A stretch of 22,262 bases of DNA from a virus: the IMG/VR virus record IMGVR_UViG_3300045135_000370, positions 1 to 22,262 of that record. One strand, 5' to 3'. This document shows positions 15,660 through 22,189 of this stretch, piece after piece (the first letter of the stretch is position 1; the number at the start of each line of letters is the position of its first letter). Made by a program: the position numbers and the translations under genes. The notes below the pieces were generated by a model. That model was given only the letters and a program-made list of their open reading frames with translations. It was not told where the DNA came from and searched no databases.

Positions 15660-15669
15660 GTGCTACTCC

Positions 15670-16170
15670 TTAAGGTTTTACAGGCCAGTCAGCTTCTTCT
15701 AGGTTAGGAAAGTTAGCGTGTGTTGTAATATCACGTAGAGCCTGACGGTATGCTGTCATCTCAGCAGACATGGTTACATCTGTAAGTGCCATCCAGTCTG
15801 TCTCAGCAAGTAACCCATCACGCTTAGTGCGTACAGCCTTCTCAGCCTCTGCCGTCTTCTTAGCTAAGTAGGCTTCTTCCTGTTCAGCCTTCGTTACAAC
15901 TGTACCGTCCTCTGACGTGTACTCGCTGAACATGTCCTTGACAACCCACGAAGTGACCCAATTGCCTTTACTGTCCTGCTCATAGCCAGACTTAACAGCA
16001 GTCTGCAACTCAGTCGTTTCAAGTTTAGGTGTATCAAATACTACGTATACATCAAACCCCGCAAGCACCTCATCAGAGATGCGTTTAGGGAATGAAGTGT
16101 TAGGGTTATCTTTACGGAGCTGCCCGATTGAGTATGTCTCAGGTACTCCGTTTGTTAGTTTAATGTGCAT
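15670..16170 (-). CDS. Tail fibre assembly protein-like (XkdW/TAC type)
   Basis: 166 aa. I place the start at the ATG 16170 because AAGGAG (16185-16180) lies 9 nt upstream; an in-frame TTG at 16191 would overlap that site. The N-terminus (MHIKLTNGVPETYSIGQL) is followed by FDVYVVFDTPKLETTE, a charged helix (EEAYLAKKTAEAEKAVRTKR), and the hallmark C-terminal block LLAETDWMALTDVTMSAEMT / YRQALRDIT, ending FPNLEEADWPVKP. That block is shared by phage tail-fibre assembly and XkdW-type proteins. It probably chaperones folding of the adjacent fibres, being encoded among them. Confidence 0.75.
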   Translation of the reverse strand: MHIKLTNGVPETYSIGQLRKDNPNTSFPKRISDEVLAGFDVYVVFDTPKLETTELQTAVKSGYEQDSKGNWVTSWVVKDMFSEYTSEDGTVVTKAEQEEAYLAKKTAEAEKAVRTKRDGLLAETDWMALTDVTMSAEMTAYRQALRDITTHANFPNLEEADWPVKP

Positions 16171-16194
16171 AGTTGTATTCTCCTTATGCAATTG

Positions 16195-16719
16195 CTAGGG
16201 TCTTGAAAACCCAAACTTATTGTTGGCTGCTCGCCATTCAATTGTAGACTTACTTATTCCAAGTGCTTCAGCCGCAAGTTTGGCTGTTGCGTAAAACCCT
16301 TCTGGCGTAATAACACCTTTTGCCTTGTAGTGTTTAGCTCCACCTGTAGCTTCTGAAATTTTAGCCTTCACTTCTGGTCTGTGCATTACATTGTTTTCGC
16401 CTTTGGCATAGTCATGTGGTTTACCTTTGGCTGCTTCAGACTTTTTGCGTTTAGTCTCTTCGCTGTCAGGTTTGCCCACATTACCATCGCTTACGTTCTG
16501 CTTGCCTTTACCTATAAACACATTTTCCACAGAGTAAGGGCCAGTATCTCCGACCCTACACATACAGTATTTATCTGCGCCTCTGCCTCTTTGTGGCCAC
16601 TTACCAGACTTATCCCACATCTCAGTCCACTGCTCAAAGGTCATACAAAAATCTATACCTCTTCTTTTTGCATTGCTCTTATGAGCAGTAAACTTCTTTC
16701 TTGCATCTTTAATATCCAT
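16195..16719 (-). CDS. Free-standing homing endonuclease with NUMOD-like repeats
   Basis: 174 aa with an AGGAG ribosome binding site 7 nt from the ATG. The N-terminal part (HKSNAKRRGIDFCMTFEQW, then a stretch with GRGADKYCMCR and GPYSVENVFIG) matches a putative DNA-cutting domain common to phage homing endonucleases. Residues ~85-132 carry NUMOD3-like repeats (SEETKRKKSEAAKGK and HRPEVKAKISEATGG). The C-terminus (GFYATAKLAAEALGISKSTI) is a NUMOD1-like helix-turn-helix that binds target DNA. It is a selfish gene between a tail fibre and its assembly protein; the flanking genes appear intact. The catalytic class (HNH versus other) is uncertain, as no complete HNH triad is obvious. Confidence 0.75.
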   Translation of the reverse strand: MDIKDARKKFTAHKSNAKRRGIDFCMTFEQWTEMWDKSGKWPQRGRGADKYCMCRVGDTGPYSVENVFIGKGKQNVSDGNVGKPDSEETKRKKSEAAKGKPHDYAKGENNVMHRPEVKAKISEATGGAKHYKAKGVITPEGFYATAKLAAEALGISKSTIEWRAANNKFGFSRP

Positions 16720-16755
16720 TAGCGACTCCTATTTAAGTTATCGCTAGATAGTATA

Positions 16756-18714
16756 TCATGAAATGGCAAGGAACACATATGTTGCGCCAGATACGTTATC
16801 ATTAAACCCACTCTGGTTTACAATAAAGCCACTACTATCAGGATCAATTGTATCATGACCATTGTTTTCTGAGTAAGTCTGATTTAAGTACAGCGTCAGA
16901 TCATTGCCCGCTACAATGCCACGTGCAGTATCCCATATGTGCCAATCACCTGTACTGTCTGTACGCTTAATCAATACAAACCTAGCACCACTGGTAAAGC
17001 CACAATCAATGTTTTGGGTAGACCCATTACCAGTATAACTACCCACCTTGCTTATGCCATCTTGTGAGGCGAAGAGGTAGGCTATGTAGTCACCACCAGA
17101 TGCGTTTACACCGCCATACGTACCAACTGTAAAGACACTCTCTGTAGGAGACGTATCGTTCCAGAAAGTAGAATTAGAGTACGCAGGGCCACTTGTATTT
17201 ACCATGAGGTAGTCAGTGTTACCTATATCTTGATTGTACACAGCCCAGTTATATGCAGTATCCCTACGCTTAACAATGACAAGCTCAGGAGCAACCGTCA
17301 GGTTGTGACTTACGTTTTGACCTGCTGTACCATCACCCGTATAACACACAACATCAAAGAAGCCGGTGGAGCGTTTGAATGACCAAAGTGCTTGAGGGTA
17401 ACTTCCAAGTGTGTGTGAGAATCCATCTTGGACGAAGCCATTAAAGCCTATTGAACCTGAACCTCCTGCTTCAGCACCTGTGCTTTGAGTTTGAAGGTAC
17501 TGCTGAGTTCCTGTTGTAGAAGTAGACATACCACGCATACGATCAACAACATAGGTGGCACCACCGCCAGTATATTGACCAAGTTGTAAATCCACAGGAA
17601 ACCCTGTTGTAACAAACTGATTAGATGATGTTTCGTTTACATCAAACACCTCACTACCAGTCTCAGCAGGTTTGTGTGGTCTGCGGATGGCTATGTAGAT
17701 GTACTCGCCTGACGATGTAATCCAGTCAGAACTGCCAGCATCTATAACAAATCCAGTTGCTGTTGGATGCCCAATAGAAAAAGAAGATGACTCAGCAAAA
17801 TATTTACCCGGCTCTAATAAAGCGTCATTTTCAGAATTGACAAAACCACGCATTATGTCCCACATACCAAAAGCGTAGCTAGAGCCACCGTCCCTGCGTT
17901 TAATCATCAACCATTGAGGTTCAAAACCTAAATTAATTTCTGATCCACTACTTAATCCCTGATATACACCACACTTAATTATATCTTGATCTGCATCTGC
18001 ACCAAAAGTACCAGTCCCGTCATGGTGTGCAAATATGTACGCAACATATTCAACCCCATTACTGTTTACTCTGTAGTTTGTGCCTAATGTTATCTCTGTG
18101 TCGGTAGGCGCAGTTGAGTTCCAAATAGTTGTTTCCGACTGCTCATCTGCAGCAGTGCCAAAATCGTACATATAATTTGTGGCTGTGTTTGATAAGCCTC
18201 TATGCCAGATTGTCCATGGTCCTGAGTCACTTGTAGCTTTAACCCATATTGCACCGACAGTTCCGCCTAAGTTGTGAGATATTGTTCTTCCCGCTACGCC
18301 ATTACCAGTCCACGTGACAATATCAAAGAAATTCTCGGCCTTTCTAAAAGTGTAAGAGGTGTATTCACGCCCACTGTAATTTCCACCGTTATACGTGCCC
18401 AGATTAAAACCGTCAGTTAATGGAGTTATATAGCTTGATACTGTATCAGATCCTCCTGACTCATTTGTGTAACTAATATCAGAATAGTTGTTTCTTTCTG
18501 AGTCAGACAAACGATGGCCATTAAAAGCACTTGAACCATTAAGACGATCTTTAGTCCAAACCATACCGCCATTGCTTTCTAAATCAACACCGTTATTAAT
18601 ATCTAAACTAGACCCTGTACCTGTATACAAATACGTGCTGAATACATCATCAACATATATAGCTTCACCGCCAGCATTGCCAGCAGCAACTTTTAAGTTC
18701 TTACCTAATGCCAT
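16756..18714 (-). CDS. Tail fibre protein with internal tandem duplication (DUF7483-like)
   Basis: 652 aa, GGAGCGTAAGTC before the ATG. The protein is two copies of a ~300-residue unit. Unit 1 (~20-345) and unit 2 (~360-652) share, in the same order, a variable head, FFDIVTWTGNGVAGRTISHN versus FFDVVCYTGDGTAGQNVSHN, then VEYVAYIFAHHDG versus GDYIAYLFASQDG, then IIKCGVYQG..MIKRRDGGSS versus ISKVGSYTG..LIKRTDSTGD, and a final IYIAI versus VFLAI strand. The repeated beta modules resemble phage receptor-binding or concanavalin-like fibre domains. It follows the 591-aa fibre by 3 nt. Probably the main variable host-recognition protein. Confidence 0.75.
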   Translation of the reverse strand: MALGKNLKVAAGNAGGEAIYVDDVFSTYLYTGTGSSLDINNGVDLESNGGMVWTKDRLNGSSAFNGHRLSDSERNNYSDISYTNESGGSDTVSSYITPLTDGFNLGTYNGGNYSGREYTSYTFRKAENFFDIVTWTGNGVAGRTISHNLGGTVGAIWVKATSDSGPWTIWHRGLSNTATNYMYDFGTAADEQSETTIWNSTAPTDTEITLGTNYRVNSNGVEYVAYIFAHHDGTGTFGADADQDIIKCGVYQGLSSGSEINLGFEPQWLMIKRRDGGSSYAFGMWDIMRGFVNSENDALLEPGKYFAESSSFSIGHPTATGFVIDAGSSDWITSSGEYIYIAIRRPHKPAETGSEVFDVNETSSNQFVTTGFPVDLQLGQYTGGGATYVVDRMRGMSTSTTGTQQYLQTQSTGAEAGGSGSIGFNGFVQDGFSHTLGSYPQALWSFKRSTGFFDVVCYTGDGTAGQNVSHNLTVAPELVIVKRRDTAYNWAVYNQDIGNTDYLMVNTSGPAYSNSTFWNDTSPTESVFTVGTYGGVNASGGDYIAYLFASQDGISKVGSYTGNGSTQNIDCGFTSGARFVLIKRTDSTGDWHIWDTARGIVAGNDLTLYLNQTYSENNGHDTIDPDSSGFIVNQSGFNDNVSGATYVFLAIS

Positions 18715-18717
18715 GAC

Positions 18718-20493
18718 TTACGCTCCGTATCCGACATAAGCTCCGTACACTGTAGAGTTCTCCTGCCACAGTACGACAACATCAGATGTGCCATTAAGCG
18801 TAGGAGCTACGTTACCGCCTGAAGTAACCCATGTCATAGTAGGCCACGTTACTGTGTAGGTAGCACCACCTTCAATACGCAAGACAACAGACTGACCATC
18901 CACTAATACTTCTGTAAACGTAGTGTTAGCAGACAGTGTAGTGTACTGAATAGAACCGTTAGCAGGGTTGATTACTGTACCTGTTAGGTTGTAAGCAGTC
19001 TCAGTGAACTCAGCAACAGTTAGCTGTGCAGTCATAGCCTGATCTACGTCAGTAACCATTGTGTTAGCATCGTATGCCTGTACAGTTGTGCCAATGTCAC
19101 TCTGGGCTACATAAGTAGCAGCAGCATTAGTAATAGTTTCAAACTTAGCATCAGCGGCAGCTTGTGTGTACGTATCAGCTACAGAGAAAGCACCGTAGGC
19201 TACGATGTCTACAGAGTCTCCAGCAGTAGCACCAGTAGTCAATACAACAGATGTACCATTAGTAGCTGTGAAGTCTGTGGTGTTGACTAGTTTAATACCA
19301 TTTAGGTATACATCAACAAAACCTACATCGTAATTAGCTGCAAAGGTTGTCTGAGATTCTGTAGCAGTGTATGTATTACGTTCAGCAGTGCCATTGACTG
19401 CAGAGCCTGCTAGAGCCCATGAAGCACCATCATAAACCTTCATTAGGTTATTAGCGGTGTCCCACCATAGCATACCTTCAACAGGCGACGATGGCTCAGT
19501 AGCAGCAATCTTGTAGTTATTGCCAAAGTAGTTAATATCTACAATATTAGTTGCTGTAGTATTCACAGCAGCGATGTTAGTAGACACAGTATCAATGGCG
19601 GTGTAATGAGGACTCACAAGGGCCTCTTTAGCCACTACAGTGGTCTCTGAAGCTGCTGCATTAGTCTCACTAGTCGCTGCATTAGTAGCGCTTGTAGCTG
19701 CCGCTGTTGCGCTTGTAGCAGCCGCTGTAGCAGAGTTAGCTGACGATGTAGCACTAGAGGCTGCATTGGTCGCTGAAGTCGCTGCAGCAGTCGCTGAAGT
19801 AGATGCTGATGATGCCTGAGTAGTCGCTGTAGATGCTGAAGTAGATGCTGAAGATGCAGAGCTTGCCGCAGCAATCTCAGATGCCAAAGCAGCCGCTGCA
19901 GACGTAGCTGCATCCGTAGCAGAGCCTAAGATGCTATCTACGTAGCCCTTACGAGTCAATGTGTCTGCTGTAGCTGGAGTAGCTGTGCTTGTGATGCTAT
20001 TAGCACCCATGACAATGTTGCCAGTCATTGTACCACCAGCTAGGTCTAGCTTGGTAGCAAGAGCAGTTGTTACTGTAGTGGCAAAGTTAGCATCGTCATT
20101 AAGGGCTGCTGCAAGTTCATTAAGGGTATCTAGAGCACCCGGAGCTGAATCAATAACAGCAGCTACCTGAGCGTCTACGTAGCCCTTAGAGGCTGCATCT
20201 GTAGAGTTTGAAGGAGTGGCTACAGTCAATGTACCAGCAACGCTAAAGTTGCCTGTGACTGCGCCTGATGAAAGGGTAGTAGCACCTGTAACCCCAAAGG
20301 TTCCACCTACTGTTGCATTGCCTACAACGGCCTGTGTAGTTGGGTAAGTGCCTAGCTCAACAATAGTACCACCGTTGTTGGTGAATACACGCTTGTCGGC
20401 TGTGTTTATCGCTAGCTCGCCTGTTGTGATGTCAGAAGTCGTTGGAGTAGTACCAGCAACAGTAGAGCGTTTAATTAGAATCTGTGTAGACAT
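18718..20493 (-). CDS. Tail fibre protein with heptad stalk
   Basis: 591 aa. The N-terminus (MSTQILIKRSTVAGTTPTTS, ITTGELAINTADKRVFTNNG) is the common phage-fibre attachment module. Then come two blocks ending KGYVD (~103-107 and ~182-186), typical of trimeric beta-shafts, an Ala/Ser/Thr heptad stalk at ~192-286 (phage-tail-repeat type), a YFGNNYKIAATEPSSPVEGM linker at ~315, a GxLWWDTANNLMKVYDGASW module, an NGIKLVNTTDF strand module, and a C-terminal tip module shared with the 146-aa protein. First gene after the post-capsid terminator and 148 nt spacer; its ribosome binding site is weak. Confidence 0.85.
   Translation of the reverse strand: MSTQILIKRSTVAGTTPTTSDITTGELAINTADKRVFTNNGGTIVELGTYPTTQAVVGNATVGGTFGVTGATTLSSGAVTGNFSVAGTLTVATPSNSTDAASKGYVDAQVAAVIDSAPGALDTLNELAAALNDDANFATTVTTALATKLDLAGGTMTGNIVMGANSITSTATPATADTLTRKGYVDSILGSATDAATSAAAALASEIAAASSASSASTSASTATTQASSASTSATAAATSATNAASSATSSANSATAAATSATAAATSATNAATSETNAAASETTVVAKEALVSPHYTAIDTVSTNIAAVNTTATNIVDINYFGNNYKIAATEPSSPVEGMLWWDTANNLMKVYDGASWALAGSAVNGTAERNTYTATESQTTFAANYDVGFVDVYLNGIKLVNTTDFTATNGTSVVLTTGATAGDSVDIVAYGAFSVADTYTQAAADAKFETITNAAATYVAQSDIGTTVQAYDANTMVTDVDQAMTAQLTVAEFTETAYNLTGTVINPANGSIQYTTLSANTTFTEVLVDGQSVVLRIEGGATYTVTWPTMTWVTSGGNVAPTLNGTSDVVVLWQENSTVYGAYVGYGA
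19636..19920 (-). repeat. Degenerate 21-bp repeats encoding an Ala/Ser/Thr heptad stalk
   Basis: This part of the 591-aa fibre encodes successive seven-residue units such as AATSATN, AASSATS, AATSATA and AATSETN, with 21-bp DNA periodicity (gctgcwgcwgtwgcdsttgt-like). It is consistent with a trimeric coiled-coil shaft of slippage-adjustable length. Confidence 0.8.
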
Positions 20494-20585
20494 TCTTCAT
20501 GTACCTGTATTGGGAGGAAGCAATGTTAATAGGAAGTGTTGTTTGCTTCTTTATTGGCACTGTAGGTTCAATACAAATAAAGAAG

Positions 20586-20635
20586 CCCTCTAGGGGTCTT
20601 CATAGCCACACCGCTAACTATGAAGTCCTAGAGGG
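20586..20635 (-). terminator. Long hairpin terminator after the capsid gene
   Basis: A stem of 9 bp (CCCTCTAGG / CCTAGAGGG) and 8 bp (CTTCATAG / CTATGAAG) is separated by a small internal loop and capped by a 12-nt loop. On the - strand it is followed by CTTCTTTATTTG. It begins 6 nt after the MCP stop, in the position of T7 T-phi after gene 10. The U-tract is imperfect, so termination is probably partial, leaving readthrough into the fibre genes and more MCP transcript. The remaining ~90 nt up to 20493 show no clear promoter. Confidence 0.75.
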
Positions 20636-20641
20636 GTTTGA

Positions 20642-21505
20642 TTACGCCTGTACTGCTAGTACGAAACCAGTTTCTGGACGTAGAGTTTTAACACCGTAGA
20701 TAGTGTCTGAAGTGAACAGGTCAGCTAGGTATTCCTGTTTGTACTGAGTCTGTGAACGTACACCAAGCTGCTCAGCTAGAACGAATGTGTCTTTGTGCAT
20801 GAATAGAGCACCACGAACACCAGTTTCTAGAGTTGGGCAGTTGTTAGATACGTAAACATCAATACCGTATAGGTTACCGATTAGACCAGTGTTAACGCCT
20901 TTACCTTCAACAAAGTCACGGCTGTTGTAACGGTCAATGCCTAGGATGTCACGACGAGCTGATGGCGGGATAACTAGAACACGGTTGTCCATTGGAGTAT
21001 CAGCGTCATCCATTAGCTTGATAAGGCTACGGAAAGCTAGATCAGAGAACGCACCGATGTCAGCAGAACCGTCAGCATCGTATGCTTCTAGAGCACCAGT
21101 AGATGTGTTGATCTGGTAAGAGTTGCTGTGAACCCAAGAAGAACCGTCACCGTCGCCTAGAGATTTACCTAGAGCAAAGATGTCGTTGTCTACCTGAGTT
21201 GATAGAGCGTAACCAGCGTCATCAGTGTAGAAGCGGCGCATAGAGTCTAGAGCCTGAACGCCTACGATGTCCTCAATCATGCGTGAGTATTCGTAGTGTT
21301 TGTCAATAGTTACAACTACTTCTGATTCAGTATCAGCCTGAATAGTTACTGCAGTGTTAGCTGCTTTAACTGAAGCTGTGCCACGAGTTGGTTTAGGGAT
21401 ATGTAGAGCATCGCCTTTTTTACCAACCATAGACATTTTGTTTACTAGGTTAGCAAGTACAAGGTTTTTCTTGTAAGATGCTACAATTTCATCTGACCAC
21501 AATTC
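20642..21505 (-). CDS. Major capsid protein, exon 2
   Basis: 287 codons to TAA at 20642-20644, encoding most of the HK97-fold coat protein. It begins ELWSDEIVASYKKNLVLANL, continues with VGKKGDALHIPKPTRG, KHYEYSRMIEDIVGVQALDS and RVLVIPPSARRDILGIDRYN, and ends with a stretch containing GVKTLRPETGFVLAVQA. These are the conserved blocks of marine podophage coat proteins, which normally have an N-terminal arm ending FIPE(L/I)WSDE. An in-frame TTG at 21508 gives a seemingly complete ORF, but it has no ribosome binding site and would lack the arm. The true N-terminus is exon 1 at 22165, and the intron joins to codon GAA at 21505. The spliced product is 311 aa. Confidence 0.92.
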   Translation of the reverse strand, partial: ELWSDEIVASYKKNLVLANLVNKMSMVGKKGDALHIPKPTRGTASVKAANTAVTIQADTESEVVVTIDKHYEYSRMIEDIVGVQALDSMRRFYTDDAGYALSTQVDNDIFALGKSLGDGDGSSWVHSNSYQINTSTGALEAYDADGSADIGAFSDLAFRSLIKLMDDADTPMDNRVLVIPPSARRDILGIDRYNSRDFVEGKGVNTGLIGNLYGIDVYVSNNCPTLETGVRGALFMHKDTFVLAEQLGVRSQTQYKQEYLADLFTSDTIYGVKTLRPETGFVLAVQA

Positions 21506-22093
21506 CAAAGAGCATTACAGCTCTTCCGACTATCGCATCACAAAATAGCTAATATAGCCTCTTGTGCCTGTTCACTTAGTCTGTGCGGGTCACGCTTCAT
21601 TAGCTTCATCTCATTCTTAACGGCTGTTACAGCTTCTGCTGTCAGTTTCCGTCCTTTCAAGTTAGACTCAAGCCACAGTGCAAACCGTGCTTGTTCCTTC
21701 TTGACAATGAGGTGATTCACAATATTACGTAGAAACGTACAAGCCCTATTATAGCCTGATGCGTTCCAAGTAATTGAATCCTGCCATTTTGGATTATTGG
21801 TTGTACGATACTCTCTAGAGCCTGCGAAATTATTACAGATATTATCCATAAGTGCTTCCGCAACAACAGTCATTGTAATACGTACACGTGGTTGAATATA
21901 GTACTGCTCTTCTCGTTTGTTTACTACGATGTCAATACAGCCTTCACCGTCAATTAATCCAGCTAAATACTTCCAACTTAATTTCTTCATACTACCCTCT
22001 GTAGTTGAACTGAATGTTAGTCCGTCGTGTTCCCTCTGGTTACTTACGTTCCCAGTTATTCAGAACAGGTTTTACATCCCCAAATTATAGGCT
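21506..22093 (-). ncRNA. Group I self-splicing intron in the major capsid gene
   Basis: 588 nt between in-phase exons. The 5' exon end AUCCCU pairs with GGGGAU (22081-22076) inside the intron: a six-pair P1 with the required U.G at the splice site. GACUA (22022-22018) can pair with UAGUC (21532-21528) as P7. AAGAGC/GCUCUU (21525-21520 with 21513-21508) forms a P9-like hairpin just before the 3' end. The last intron base is G (21506), the expected omega-G. CUGG/CCAG segments between P1 and P7 could belong to P4-P5. A LAGLIDADG ORF fills the middle. Unspliced mRNA reaches a stop two codons into the intron. The exact subgroup and full fold need computation. Confidence 0.9.
21538..21990 (-). CDS. 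LAGLIDADG homing endonuclease encoded in the intron
   Basis: 150 aa with a single LAGLIDADG motif at residues 9-17 (LAGLIDGEG), followed by the typical CIDI strand. D14 and E16 supply acidic residues around the metal site. One motif implies a homodimer of I-CreI type, cutting a palindrome-like site at the intronless MCP junction. Further family features are the NNPKWQDSITWNASGYNRA strand pair and the C-terminal helices (FLRNIVNHLIVKKEQARFAL). AGAGGG lies 4 nt before the ATG. The stop lies only 32 nt from the 3' splice site, so the end of the gene overlaps core elements of the ribozyme. It may also act as a maturase, which sequence alone cannot show. Confidence 0.92.
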   Translation of the reverse strand: MKKLSWKYLAGLIDGEGCIDIVVNKREEQYYIQPRVRITMTVVAEALMDNICNNFAGSREYRTTNNPKWQDSITWNASGYNRACTFLRNIVNHLIVKKEQARFALWLESNLKGRKLTAEAVTAVKNEMKLMKRDPHRLSEQAQEAILAIL

Positions 22094-22165
22094 AGGGATA
22101 AATGTGTCAGCGTTTGTTTTGTTTACGATAGACGTACTACCGCCTGGGTATGCTACTTTAGCCAT
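22094..22165 (-). CDS. Major capsid protein, exon 1 (N-terminal arm)
   Basis: 24 codons from ATG 22165: MAKVAYPGGSTSIVNKTNAD, then TFIP, ending on CCT with a complete codon. Joined to exon 2 this gives NADTFIP-ELWSDEIV, the usual coat-protein N-terminus. AGGA lies 10 nt upstream of the ATG. Without splicing the frame stops after SL at TAA. This exon is too short to be called by most gene finders, so the MCP start is easily misannotated. Confidence 0.88.
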
Positions 22166-22189
22166 TATAGTTTAGTCCTAATTAAAAAG

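Noticed and set aside
16171-16191. TTG at 16191 as start of the fibre assembly protein
   Set aside because: It precedes the AAGGAG site that serves ATG 16170; the extra seven residues would encode the ribosome binding site itself.
20494-20585. Promoter for the 591-aa fibre gene (for example TTGTAT with TAAAGA, 17-bp spacing)
   Set aside because: Both hexamers match consensus poorly; not better than chance in AT-rich DNA.
20499-20699. + strand ORF (internal ATG 20524 with a good GGGAGGAAGCA ribosome binding site) encoding a hydrophobic start, antisense to the MCP end
   Set aside because: It runs through the terminator hairpin and the antisense of the coat C-terminus, has no promoter in sight, and its second half is dictated by the opposite strand. 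The hydrophobic run and ribosome binding site may be chance.
21506-21508. TTG at 21508 as the true MCP start
   Set aside because: No ribosome binding site, and it would remove the conserved N-terminal arm, which is found in phase at 22094-22165. The TTG spans the last intron bases.
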